A stretch of 62,587 nucleotides of DNA from NCBI GenBank assembly GCA_964473105.1, contig CAYYNQ010000088.1, positions 1-62,587 of the forward strand, in the 5' to 3' direction. Below, one piece after another: positions 19,101 to 28,261 of the stretch. Source of the DNA: CAYYNQ01 sp964473105 (GTDB lineage Bacteria > Sumerlaeota > Sumerlaeia > MVZB01). Under the pieces are notes generated by a model. That model saw only the letters and a list, made by a program, of their open reading frames with translations, had not been told where the DNA came from and searched no databases. Both the position numbers and the translations under genes were made by a program. Numbering within the stretch: the stretch's first letter is position 1; each line of letters starts with the position of its first letter.

Positions 19101-19397
19101 GGAGGTCTGGCCTCCTTATTGTGCAGATGACTGGCCTGGCTGGGACCATTCCGGAAAACAGATGCCTCGCTGCCGCTTCCAGTTGCAGGATTATATTACA
19201 GGCATGGAGCGAATACAAGGCTGAGTGGGACATCAGGCAGGGTCTACCGGTCGACCGAAATGATGATCATCCTCGTTTTCAATCCCTCGCTTATTCAACC
19301 TACAGGAGAATTTGATTTCGAGATGACTTTTTGTTGAGTTATGATCGATTTTCAAGACATCAGGGTCACAACAACTGGATTGTAACGGGAGGAGTTC
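19101..19397. other. Divergent intergenic region
   Basis: About 300 bases between the Gfo/Idh/MocA start and the small secreted ORF. It is AT-richer near 19300-19370. No clear promoter pair, RNA or repeat seen. Confidence 0.4.
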
Positions 19398-19643
19398 ATG
19401 AAACGAAATCGCGAAAAGTCCCGGTGCGTTTTTTTTCTTGTTTCCTGGGCCGTTCTTCAGATCCCCGCAATTGCCATTGATCCCGGATACCATGATAAAT
19501 CGCCGGCAAAAAAGACCATTCAAGGGCATCTGCGTTGGGGATATGGACTTGATATACCATCGACCCCAGTGATATCAACGCCTGTTGAGCTGATCCGTTT
19601 GACGGCAAGGCCAACAATTACCTCTGCGTCTCAAAAAGACTGA
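19398..19643 (+). CDS. Small exported peptide or remnant of a truncated secreted protein
   Basis: 81 codons from an ATG preceded by GGGAGGAG three bases upstream, a strong ribosome-binding site. The N-terminus is a credible signal peptide: KRNREKSR, then CVFFLVSWAVLQIPAIA, then a likely cut after AIA. The remaining ~50 residues (DIPSTPVISTPVEL) have no recognised fold. The quality of the start against the shortness of the product suggests either a genuine small secreted peptide or the 5' remnant of a longer gene. A perfect -10-like TATAAT at 19651 just beyond may belong to the next gene. Confidence 0.4.
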   Translation: MKRNREKSRCVFFLVSWAVLQIPAIAIDPGYHDKSPAKKTIQGHLRWGYGLDIPSTPVISTPVELIRLTARPTITSASQKD

Positions 19644-19871
19644 GGTAGGTTATAATGAGTGTAGGTCCTGATCTGATTTGTTAATGGTGTTTATGGCGAT
19701 CCCCTCCCTCAGTTCCAAGATCCCAACAATGGGGCCGTTGGTAATGGACTGATCCTCCGGTGAGACGGGAACCCCGGGCCAACCCAGGGGAATCAGGGGC
19801 TGTAACACCTCCTTATCATCCTCCTCGACGGGGATTATCAGACCAGATACGGCCCCAAAATATTACCATTG

Positions 19872-21176
19872 ATGATGAACGTCACTCCCTTACAATCGCA
19901 AAGCACCGGAATCTTGCTCCTCCTCACCCTGCTGATCCCCGCACGCTGGGGACACGCCGCCGACTGGCCGACCTGGCAGGGACCCGAAAAGAACGGCATC
20001 AGCCGTGAAACCAATATCCGCCACGACTGGACTGATGACGACAGGCCCCCGGTCCTCTGGTGGGCCGATGCCGGGATCGGCATGAACGGCGTCACCGTCG
20101 CCGATGGCGGGGTCTTCAGCTATGGCTACCATGATGCAAAACAACAGGACATCGCCCGCAGACTCGATGTCCGTACCGGTAAGGTGCTTTGGGAGTTTCC
20201 CCACGAGTCGGCCATAATGAGCCCCAACTTTCGCGGTACAGCCGGAACGCCGACATTTGATGACGGACGGGTCTATGCAATCAGCCGCAAGGGTTATTTC
20301 TTCTGTGTCGACGCAGATGACGGAAAACTGCTCTGGGACTACAACGTCAGGGAGGATTTCGGCGCGCAGTCGCAGGGTCACGGGTTTTCCTGTTCCGCTC
20401 TCATCGAGGACGAAATGGTGATCATGGACCTCGGCTGCACGATCGCCCTCGACCGCAAAACCGGCAAGCTGATCTGGAAGACCCAGGACTACCGGCCGGC
20501 CTACTCATCCGTCCGCGCATTTGATTTCAACAACCGCCGCTGCCTGTGCGTGTTCAACGGGATCGGCCTCGTGATCCTTGATGCCAGGAACGGATTTGAA
20601 ATTGCAGTCCAGGAATGGGATCCCAAATACATCAACGCAACCATCCCGACGATCGTTGACAACCTCATCTTTTTAAACTCGTGCTATGACAGCGGCAGCG
20701 GCTTGGTCAAAATCCACCCGACGGATGAACCGGAAGTGATTTATCGCCTGCCCAAGCGCACAGATCACCATTTTGCCAATTATGTCCTGCAGGATGGATA
20801 CCTTTACGGAATCGAACCGGACACGGTCCATTGCCTTGAATTCAGCACCGGTCGAGAAGTCTGGGCCGAGGAGGCCGGTTTTGGCCAGGGATCGCTGATT
20901 CTTGCCGATGGAAAACTGATCATCCTCGGCAGCGGTGAACTCGCCTGGGTCGACGCGACCCCCGAGGGTTATCGGGAATGCTCTCGCTTCGAATTGTTTT
21001 CAAGCGACTACTTTGTCCCGCTTATCGCGTCGAATGAAAAATTTGATGACGACAGAAAAAAGTTAGCGGTTGGTTCGGGAACATTTTATACCCCGCCGGT
21101 ACTGTCTGACGGAAGGCTATACTGCCGTGACGGTGATGGAAACCTGGTCTGTCTCGACGTCCGCAAAGAGAACTGA
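19872..21176 (+). CDS. Exported PQQ-like beta-propeller protein
   Basis: 434 residues with a signal peptide (ILLLLTLLIPARWGHA, cut before ADWPTWQGP). The DWPTWQGP opening and repeated GKVLWEF, GKLLWDY and GKLIWKT motifs mark a PQQ-like/BamB-type propeller of about seven blades. In planctomycete-like genomes such exported proteins are common and mostly uncharacterised; without linked dehydrogenase cysteines or cofactor residues, enzymatic PQQ binding should not be assumed. It ends 100 bases before the left tRNA-Val fragment. Confidence 0.85.
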   Translation: MMNVTPLQSQSTGILLLLTLLIPARWGHAADWPTWQGPEKNGISRETNIRHDWTDDDRPPVLWWADAGIGMNGVTVADGGVFSYGYHDAKQQDIARRLDVRTGKVLWEFPHESAIMSPNFRGTAGTPTFDDGRVYAISRKGYFFCVDADDGKLLWDYNVREDFGAQSQGHGFSCSALIEDEMVIMDLGCTIALDRKTGKLIWKTQDYRPAYSSVRAFDFNNRRCLCVFNGIGLVILDARNGFEIAVQEWDPKYINATIPTIVDNLIFLNSCYDSGSGLVKIHPTDEPEVIYRLPKRTDHHFANYVLQDGYLYGIEPDTVHCLEFSTGREVWAEEAGFGQGSLILADGKLIILGSGELAWVDATPEGYRECSRFELFSSDYFVPLIASNEKFDDDRKKLAVGSGTFYTPPVLSDGRLYCRDGDGNLVCLDVRKEN

Positions 21177-21781
21177 CTCCTTCGAAATCACAATCACAAT
21201 TGTAACCGCGATCATAACCGGAAAGATACATTCAGGGGGCCTCGGTATGCATCAAGAGATGAATGATGTTAATACGGTGGGTGGTAATGGACTCGGACCA
21301 TCGACCTCTGCGATGTCAACCCGCAACAGGTTGATCAATTACTGAAAACCCCGGTGATCTCACCACTTGAAAACCATGCAAAGGGTTATACCGTATGGTT
21401 ACACACCGGGACAATGATTTTCTCTTGCATATACGCCTGATCAGGGAGAAAATGCCACACATCGTCAGTCATAATATGCTTTTTTATTTTTGAGTTTCAA
21501 AAGATGAAATAATGGGTCCTGCATCTTGAAGCCCGGCAGTGTTTGGAAGGATCAACTAGCCAGCATGTGCGTTATGCCACTGATCCCGCAGTGAATTTAT
21601 GGCATCGGGGCGGCCGGACCCATACGTTGCTGATTCCTCAAATTGGAAGCGGTATGGGCGCTTGCTTCACGACAAAAAAGGATGATCGCGAAATCCAGAG
21701 CTGAATCATTGTCATTTTTTTCTCAAGGCGAATCATTACCAAACATCTATTTTAGATTTTGATCGGGAAAGGTGGATATCA
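21177..21781. other. Non-coding junction holding the tRNA fragment
   Basis: 605 bases without a supportable gene. They hold the 43-bp tRNA-Val 3' copy (21276-21318) and then AT-rich DNA with runs of T around 21480 and 21715. One reading frame (about 21495-21705) is open for 65 codons but lacks a start and resembles nothing I know. Confidence 0.5.
21276..21318 (-). repeat. Partial tRNA-Val 3' half: putative left attachment site
   Basis: 41 of 43 bases match 31301-31343, the 3' half of tRNA-Val(GAC) from the anticodon loop to the CC of the CCA end, in the same orientation. Homology stops abruptly on the anticodon-loop side, so no complete tRNA can form. A copied tRNA 3' end lying on the 3' side of an intact tRNA gene is what integrase-mediated insertion leaves behind (attL relative to attR at 31300). 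Confidence 0.75.
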
Positions 21782-23506
21782 ATGGGCTCCAAGATAATAT
21801 CTTCACCATATTTTGTCTTATTTCTCGTGCTCGGGGTATTTATCCCGGGCAGCTGGTTAACACGGCAGGCGAATGCCGCGAATATCATCATAATCGATCC
21901 CACGAGTCCAGAAACTGCGGCAAACAACAATGGCCTCGTTGAATTTCTCACGGTGCACGGCCGGCATACGACCAGCCGTGCACCTGCCGATACGGTCGGT
22001 CCCTCTGAAATCGCGGCCTATGAGGGGGCTTTTGACTTGGTGATTATCACCTCATTCAGTGGCCAATTCCCCACGGACGTCACGGCTGATGACCGCAATG
22101 CCGCATGGCGGGCACTGGATGTCCCCATCCTGATCTTTGATGTCCAACCTACCCGTATCCTGCATGATGAGCGGGATCTGGATATAGGGGGGGCGAGTGA
22201 TGGCACCGGCACGAGTGCGGGCAAGCTCACCCAGCTCCAGATCAAGAACAACACCCACTACATTACGGAGGGTTATAGCGTTGATGAGATCATCACGCAC
22301 CACAATCCCACGCCCTACACGACCATCGCACTCAGGCTTGGGACAACAGAGGCAACCGTTCTGGCCGAACCCCAGGGGTCCGGCAGTCATGACTACAACT
22401 GGGGCACAATTATCGTCTCGGATATCGGGCAACAGTTATTTGATGGGACCGTGAACACCAAACGCAGGTGTTTCATGTGGCCGCACTTCGGCGGACCCGG
22501 AGCCGGCGATGCAACCTATAACGACAACTTTACGGCCGATGCCAAGCGCCTGATTCAGCGGGCCGTCAACTGGTGCCTTGAGTTGGATGCGGGTCCCGAT
22601 ATTTATTATGTTGATGTCACCCGGTCGGATCCCGCCGCCGCAAATCTTGTCACCAGCGATCGGATTATCCCCTGGATGCGGAACAAGGGCTGGGGTGTCG
22701 AAGTTTATGATTCCCTTCATGAACTGGACCTACCGGCACAGACCGCCCCAAAACCGGGCGGTTCCAAGGAAGTTGCAGCAAGGGGTTACGACCTTTTTTT
22801 CTTCTGCTCTCAAACAGGCACGGACATGCTTACCAATTTCAACGGAGGTGTCGTGCCACCCGCAGATGGGGTTGTTCAGACCTCCTTCATGCAGTCGTTG
22901 GTGGGACTGGGTGTCCCCATCATGAACTGTGAAATCAATTCCAACATCTATCTGTGGAGGGAGAGTATGCCGTCCGCCAGCGAATTCAAAATTTCGAACG
23001 ATGATAACAACAACAACGGGATTACAAACAACCAGTTTATCATTTGCGATCCCATGCATCCGATCACATCCATGAACGACCTGTCATTCACCCAGGATGA
23101 GGTCGTGGACATATGGGGCGATGCATCCTACGGCGGGGTCACCATCGCGTGGGATGTCCGTACGGCGGGGAGTGCGTCAACTCCGAGCCCGAACGCACAG
23201 CTGATCGCCAAGCCGAACGTGCCGCAAAACGTTCAAAACGGAGCGGATCCCGGATCACTTGGCACGATCATCGTCCAGGATGCGAACACGACCAACTGGA
23301 ATGGAGACACCCTCACAACTCCCATGGCATTCTTCTCACTGCACAGCGGTCCGGGCAGCAGCAGCGGCCCATTGGTGCCCTACCTGCAGGACATGACACC
23401 CACGGGCAGGCAATTGTTCGAGAACACGCTCGCCTGGCTGATGGACCTGAGTATCCCGCCCGTGGTTAACGAAGTTGATAATACACAGTGGATGTTTTAT
23501 CAATAG
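21782..23506 (+). CDS. Secreted protein with two tandem alpha/beta (ThuA/amidotransferase-like) domains
   Basis: 574 residues. The signal peptide (FVLFLVLGVFIPGSW, likely cut after ANA) is followed by two similar halves. Each begins with a strand (NIIIIDPTSP; DIYYVDVTRS), continues with a Rossmann-like FDLVIITS / YDLFFFCS segment, and ends with LIQRAVNWCLEL / LFENTLAWLMDL. This looks like an internal duplication of a flavodoxin-like or class I amidotransferase-like domain, and no catalytic Cys-His-Glu triad is evident. AAAGGTGG lies about 7 bases upstream of the ATG. First gene inside the tRNA-bounded segment. Function not recognised. Confidence 0.7.
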   Translation: MGSKIISSPYFVLFLVLGVFIPGSWLTRQANAANIIIIDPTSPETAANNNGLVEFLTVHGRHTTSRAPADTVGPSEIAAYEGAFDLVIITSFSGQFPTDVTADDRNAAWRALDVPILIFDVQPTRILHDERDLDIGGASDGTGTSAGKLTQLQIKNNTHYITEGYSVDEIITHHNPTPYTTIALRLGTTEATVLAEPQGSGSHDYNWGTIIVSDIGQQLFDGTVNTKRRCFMWPHFGGPGAGDATYNDNFTADAKRLIQRAVNWCLELDAGPDIYYVDVTRSDPAAANLVTSDRIIPWMRNKGWGVEVYDSLHELDLPAQTAPKPGGSKEVAARGYDLFFFCSQTGTDMLTNFNGGVVPPADGVVQTSFMQSLVGLGVPIMNCEINSNIYLWRESMPSASEFKISNDDNNNNGITNNQFIICDPMHPITSMNDLSFTQDEVVDIWGDASYGGVTIAWDVRTAGSASTPSPNAQLIAKPNVPQNVQNGADPGSLGTIIVQDANTTNWNGDTLTTPMAFFSLHSGPGSSSGPLVPYLQDMTPTGRQLFENTLAWLMDLSIPPVVNEVDNTQWMFYQ

Positions 23507-23649
23507 GGCCTGATATATATTCACTCAGGAAGATCCTGACCTATCCCCCCCAGACCCTTGAGGTATCATGCTGCCGCCCCCCGGGGTTGTCATCTCCCGC
23601 GAGCGTCCGGTTGCAGTAATTGTTCAGGAAACACGATGAGATTATCGTC

Positions 23650-26600
23650 ATGAGCTATTTCCAAGCGGTCAAGGTCTTCATGCCGGCGATGATCCCCGTC
23701 CGCAGATGCCTGTTGTGGTTACTGCTCGCCGGGTTGAGTTGGCCGGCCATTTCTCCCGCAGGGGAATCGGTTGAAAGGAGTGTCTTTCCGGGCGACTCAT
23801 GGGCCGGGATCAACCCTGCGGAGGTTGGCCTGAATGACGCAAGACTGGATGACATCGCAAGCTACCTCGGCGGACACGGCTGTATCGTGCGCCACGGTTA
23901 CTTGGCGCACTCATGGGGCAACATCAGCCAGCGCGGTGACGTTGCCTCCGCCTGCAAGCCATGGTATGCCCACTTCCTGTTCCGTGCCGTGGAGGATGGG
24001 TTACTGGACTCATTAGACACCCCAGCGATGGATTTCGAGCCTGAGCTGGCAAACATCAATGCCGGCCTTGAGTACAAGGATTCACAGATCACGTTCCGGT
24101 TCATGGCCAACCAGACCTCGTGCTATGGCGTCAGCGAAAAACCTGGGACTGCATTCGACTACAATGACTGGCAGATGGCCCTCTTCTTCGACACCCTGTT
24201 CCTCGGGGTTCATGGCCAGACCCTGGGGACGGTGGACACCCAAGTCCTGCGCCCGCAGTTGACCGATATACTCCAGTGCCAGGATAACCCCACGTTCCTT
24301 GCATTCGGGAGCGGTGACCGGGCGGGTCGATTAGCGGTGTCGCCTCGCGATTTCGCCCGTTTCGGGCTCCTCTATCTCAACACGGGACAATGGAATGGCA
24401 TTCAGATCCTGGACGAGATGCATGCCAAGCTCGCGGTCGGAAGTCCCCTGCCGAACAGCCTTCCCCGAACCACGGCCATGACAGCCGAGATGATTCCGGG
24501 CCAGCGATCGATCGGCTCGACAAACCTCCCGGACGACCAGTCTGACCACCTCGGGAGTTACAGCTGGTCGTGGTGGGTCAACGGGGTTGACCGAAACGGG
24601 AATCGGTTCTGGCCCGATGCACCCCTGGATACCTATGCCGCTCTCGGCCACCAGAATGGAAGGCGTGGCATGGCTGTCATCCCCAGCCTCGACATCGTGA
24701 TCGCCTGGAACGACACGATGCTTGGCCAGTATCCCAGTCAACCCCACCCGCTAACCGTCGTGTTCGACCTGCTGCTCGAGTCGGCGACCGATGCACCCAT
24801 GGACGGCCAAATTATTGTGGATCCGGATTATCCAGCCTGGCTTGCTTACAACGAAGACAAGGATGAGAATGGTCGGCTCGATCCCTTCTTCATGTGTGGT
24901 CCCGGCGATCCCGAGGGGTTCCTCTATCGCGGTTCCTTGAATCCGGACGGAACCCGCAACGGTGACCAATTGGACATCATCGACAAGATCCAGGGTACCG
25001 GTTCCAATTCGATCTACATGCAAGTTATTCGATCACACGGTGGTGACGGGAATTCCACACACAATCCCTTCGTGAACAATGATGCCGCTCAGGGCCTGAA
25101 CGAGACAATCCTGCAACAGTGGGAGACATGGTTCAAGGCCATGGATACGGCCGGCATCGTGATCTATCTCTTCATCTACGATGACAGCGCACGTATCTGG
25201 AACACCGGCGACAGCGTCGGGGGGGAGGAACAGGCCTTCCTTGAGACAATCGTGCAACGCTTCAGCCATCACAGGCACCTGATCTGGTGTGTGGCCGAGG
25301 AATATCAGGAACGCTACAGCGCCAACCGCGTCCGTGCGATCGCGGCTGTCATTCGTTCCGGCGATGAACACGATCATCCCATCGCGGTACACAAACTCAA
25401 CGGGCTGGACTTCACCGAATTCGCAGACGATGCCGTGATTGACCAATTTGCCATTCAATATAATATCAACGATCCCGATGGATTGCATGAGGGGATGGTC
25501 AACGCATGGATGTCCGCCGAGGGTCGCTACAACCTCAACATGTCGGAAACAGCGGATCATGGTTTCGGTGCCTCCGCACGCAGGAAGAACTGGAGCTGCG
25601 CCATGGGCGGGGCCTATTCCATGGCACTCGGCTGGAGTTTCGATGCGGCGACCGCCCCTTCCACCGCAGACCTGACAGCGTGCGGCGACCTGGTACGTTT
25701 TTTTGAATCAACGGATTTCTCCCGGATGGAACCACGCGACGACCTCAGCCTGGACAGCACAAAACATGTACTCGCCCAGGCGGGAAACAGTTATATCGCG
25801 TACTCATCGAGTGCAACAGGAACACTGGGCATTCGAGACATGCAACCGGGCACCTACCATCTTAACTGGCTGGATGTGGACGAGGGGATCTCGATCCCGA
25901 GACAGACCCGCTCGGTCGGGGATGGTGACATATCATGGAACTCGCCGTTCGATCCGGGTGGCGAGGTGGCTGTCTGGATCCGGTTAACGACGCCCACCCC
26001 GGAACCGGCGCCCCTTTCCGAAACCATCTTGCATGAGGACTGGAACACCGGCGCCATCGATGCGGCCCGATGGAAGACAAGTATTCAATCCAGCAATGGC
26101 GGGGGTCGTTTGGGACTGGAGGACCTCGGTGGCGGGGACTATGCGATATTTTTCCAGGGTCCGCCCGAGACTTCAGGCTCCGACCACACAACCTGGCTTT
26201 ATTCGCAGGACAATTTCGAGCGTGGGCGCAACCTGCGTGTCACCTTCACCGCCTGGTGTGAACCGACCGACACCTATGACTGGACTAACGGCCAGGCAAT
26301 CTATGCCGCATTACATGGACCCTGGCACACCGACAACACCGGTCTGATCTACAACAACCCGGAGGCGATGATCCGTTACTGGGCAACACGTTATTTTGCC
26401 CAGCCCGGCGATGCCTGGCCGGTGGGCGGAACGGCCTTGCCCGGCCTTGACACGGCCCTGGAGAATGCAACATCCAAGGCCCAGGCAATCCAGATACGGG
26501 TCTGGCTCGGTGATGCCGGAGGGGCAAGGCTGGAATGGGCTGATGCCGACGGGTCATGGGCTACCGTTGTCGACAACCGTGGAACCGGCGGCGGGAACGG

Positions 26601-26715
26601 ATCCCCATACCTGGGGTGGGGTACTTATGCAACCAAGGTGTTTATCGATGATATCCGGGTTGAACGGGACGGGGAAATTGAGTCGGGTTTTAGCAACTGG
26701 ATTTTGTATCCCTGA
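23650..26715 (+). CDS. Exported serine hydrolase / glycosidase-like / jelly-roll fusion
   Basis: 1021 residues with a signal peptide (CLLWLLLAGLSWPAISPA). Residues about 45-380 are a beta-lactamase/CubicO-type serine hydrolase: S-x-x-K at S100-K103 (SACK), Y171-N172 (FDYNDW) and HQNG at 334-337 in place of KTG. Residues about 390-790 resemble a TIM-barrel glycosidase with a collagen-binding-like C-terminal piece (DUF4038 type): IWCVAEEYQE at 545-554 and NMSETADHG near 630-638 offer candidate acid/base and nucleophile glutamates. Residues about 795-1020 form a concanavalin-like or jelly-roll domain. I have not met this domain order before. The start is uncertain: the frame opens at 23620 (TTG), and ATGs at 23650 and 23680 are possible. 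Confidence 0.75.
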   Translation: MSYFQAVKVFMPAMIPVRRCLLWLLLAGLSWPAISPAGESVERSVFPGDSWAGINPAEVGLNDARLDDIASYLGGHGCIVRHGYLAHSWGNISQRGDVASACKPWYAHFLFRAVEDGLLDSLDTPAMDFEPELANINAGLEYKDSQITFRFMANQTSCYGVSEKPGTAFDYNDWQMALFFDTLFLGVHGQTLGTVDTQVLRPQLTDILQCQDNPTFLAFGSGDRAGRLAVSPRDFARFGLLYLNTGQWNGIQILDEMHAKLAVGSPLPNSLPRTTAMTAEMIPGQRSIGSTNLPDDQSDHLGSYSWSWWVNGVDRNGNRFWPDAPLDTYAALGHQNGRRGMAVIPSLDIVIAWNDTMLGQYPSQPHPLTVVFDLLLESATDAPMDGQIIVDPDYPAWLAYNEDKDENGRLDPFFMCGPGDPEGFLYRGSLNPDGTRNGDQLDIIDKIQGTGSNSIYMQVIRSHGGDGNSTHNPFVNNDAAQGLNETILQQWETWFKAMDTAGIVIYLFIYDDSARIWNTGDSVGGEEQAFLETIVQRFSHHRHLIWCVAEEYQERYSANRVRAIAAVIRSGDEHDHPIAVHKLNGLDFTEFADDAVIDQFAIQYNINDPDGLHEGMVNAWMSAEGRYNLNMSETADHGFGASARRKNWSCAMGGAYSMALGWSFDAATAPSTADLTACGDLVRFFESTDFSRMEPRDDLSLDSTKHVLAQAGNSYIAYSSSATGTLGIRDMQPGTYHLNWLDVDEGISIPRQTRSVGDGDISWNSPFDPGGEVAVWIRLTTPTPEPAPLSETILHEDWNTGAIDAARWKTSIQSSNGGGRLGLEDLGGGDYAIFFQGPPETSGSDHTTWLYSQDNFERGRNLRVTFTAWCEPTDTYDWTNGQAIYAALHGPWHTDNTGLIYNNPEAMIRYWATRYFAQPGDAWPVGGTALPGLDTALENATSKAQAIQIRVWLGDAGGARLEWADADGSWATVVDNRGTGGGNGSPYLGWGTYATKVFIDDIRVERDGEIESGFSNWILYP

Positions 26716-26993
26716 GATACATGCCGGGATCCCCCTTTGCAATGAACGGGGTTGATAAATGAACGGTGTCGACCGCTAGTCCCTATGCGACCGTTGACAT
26801 ATCCAGTCGTTTCTCGCAAAGGAACAAATACAGATCTTTGGGGCAAGACATCCCAAAATTTTCAGCACGATGGTGAATAACGCTGTCCGATTCATACGGC
26901 CCAACATGAACGATGGTAAATCATTTAGCGGGATTGTCCCCTGCCTCAAGCAGTTTATGAATCCCGACTTCGGTGGCGCATGATGCGCGGTCG
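26716..26993. other. Convergent intergenic region
   Basis: About 280 bases between the fusion hydrolase and the convergent prepilin-like gene. No gene, RNA or clear terminator seen. Confidence 0.4.
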
Positions 26994-27662
26994 TTAATTA
27001 AAAAGGAATCCCATCCCCGATCCAAAGTAGAGGATGTCGCCGCTCGAGACGGTGCCATTCGTTGGATCATACGCCGCCGCTTCACCATGAGCGTGCGGAC
27101 CAGTGGGCGCGACATGAGGCACTTCGATGTCGTGATCCTGATCAGGACCCCAACTGTCAAGCACATACTCGATCGTGGAAGGGGGTAAGTGTCCGGTCAG
27201 TTCCTCGTAGAAATTGTTGAACGCGACGCGCCAATTGGTCAGCGGCCCGAAATCCATTCTCAATTGAATGTACTCCATCACATACACATGGTAGATCTTG
27301 GACTCGCCGATTCGGGTAACCGCAAAAGGATCCTCGGGTCGCGTGGTCATGTAGGCAACGGGTGTGGTCAAGAGGACGGGGACTCTGGTTTCGAACGGAT
27401 TCATGTCCGTTGCGGTTTTCGGGGCCGGGATATATGCCGCGTTCTTGTCTGACGGGGTCGGATATAGGTTCATATCAACCCTGTATGACTCCATCGCCGT
27501 GACGATGGCACGGATATCGGATTTCACGCGGCTGATTTTCGCCCTCGTTTGAGCCTCGAGGAAATTTGGCACGGCAATCGCCGCCAGAATCGCGATGATG
27601 GCAACGACAATAAGCAGTTCGATCAGGGTGAAGGCAGACTTTCGATTATTTGTAAGTTTCAT
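26994..27662 (-). CDS. Type IV prepilin / GspG-like pseudopilin
   Basis: 222 residues. A short basic leader (MKLTNNRKSA) precedes FTLIELLIVVAIIAILAA, the N-terminal helix of type IV pilins and type II secretion pseudopilins. Position -1 is Ala, not the usual Gly. The globular part has LLTTPVAYM, PEDPF and SWGPDQDHD, features of the large prepilin-like families in planctomycete-like and candidate phyla. The frame is open to 27767, but the ATG at 27662 begins the leader. No secretion ATPase, prepilin peptidase or other pilin gene lies next to it, so its machine is encoded elsewhere. Confidence 0.88.
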   Translation of the reverse strand: MKLTNNRKSAFTLIELLIVVAIIAILAAIAVPNFLEAQTRAKISRVKSDIRAIVTAMESYRVDMNLYPTPSDKNAAYIPAPKTATDMNPFETRVPVLLTTPVAYMTTRPEDPFAVTRIGESKIYHVYVMEYIQLRMDFGPLTNWRVAFNNFYEELTGHLPPSTIEYVLDSWGPDQDHDIEVPHVAPTGPHAHGEAAAYDPTNGTVSSGDILYFGSGMGFLFN

Positions 27663-28261
27663 TGGATTCGACAATTTCTCGGAGAATAGGGACACCGGTT
27701 CGGAAACAGTTGTCTGGATTGATCCATTGCCAATGCTCAGGCCCCGTTGAACCAGAATACGTCTCATGAAAATACGTGGTTTTCTAAATACATCGTTAGG
27801 GCGTTCACCTGGTATGCAAAAGTCTCAAGAACGGCTCGTGGCGGGGCACGAGTTGCCGGTATGCTAAGTTCACATCGGGACAGGAAGGTTGCGAATCAAT
27901 GATCGGGAAACACCGGGCGCTCTGTTCTGGGAACTTGGGCCTAACGGGGGCAACCCATTTTTGATGCAATGAATAGCAGGCATCGCAGTCTTGCTGGTCG
28001 AAAATGGGGCCGTGGCAGCCCGCACAGTGCACGGCATCTGCACCCGTCCAAATGTATAGAAAAACGCCAAGAAGCGAGTGACAAAAAATATTCACAAATC
28101 AAGGCCCACGGATTCGAGAAGTGGCTCCATATCGCAAAACAGTAGTATCTGAAAGCTGATCGAGCCTGTAAAGTCCAAAAGAAGACTATGTTTCTTGACT
28201 CGCGGTAACGCTCTATGGTACATGAGTCACGAGTGTATTGGTTTTCTTGGAACACGCCCGA
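27663..28261. other. Long intergenic stretch between divergent genes
   Basis: About 600 bases between the prepilin-like gene (minus) and the His-rich membrane protein (plus). It contains only the doubtful cytochrome-like ORF at 27805-28095 and a possible -35 box TTGACT at 28195-28200 without a good -10. Confidence 0.4.
27805..28095 (-). CDS. Doubtful small exported ORF with one CxxCH motif
   Basis: 96 codons from a GTG. The N-terminus is hydrophobic (SLLGVFLYIWTGADAVH) and followed by CAGCH, a covalent heme-binding motif, and then DCDACYSLHQKW, which looks like a second such motif with its His replaced by Tyr. This recalls small multiheme cytochromes but may be coincidence. No good ribosome-binding site is present, and the C-terminal half is not protein-like. 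Possibly a decayed cytochrome fragment. Confidence 0.2.
   Translation of the reverse strand: MNIFCHSLLGVFLYIWTGADAVHCAGCHGPIFDQQDCDACYSLHQKWVAPVRPKFPEQSARCFPIIDSQPSCPDVNLAYRQLVPRHEPFLRLLHTR

Noticed and set aside
19651..19656. TATAAT as a promoter for the PQQ-like gene
   Set aside because: No acceptable -35 box at 15-19 bases and the leader would exceed 200 bases; kept only as a remark.
21276..21318. A second functional tRNA-Val
   Set aside because: Only the 3' half matches; the acceptor, D arm and 5' anticodon stem are absent, so no cloverleaf can form.
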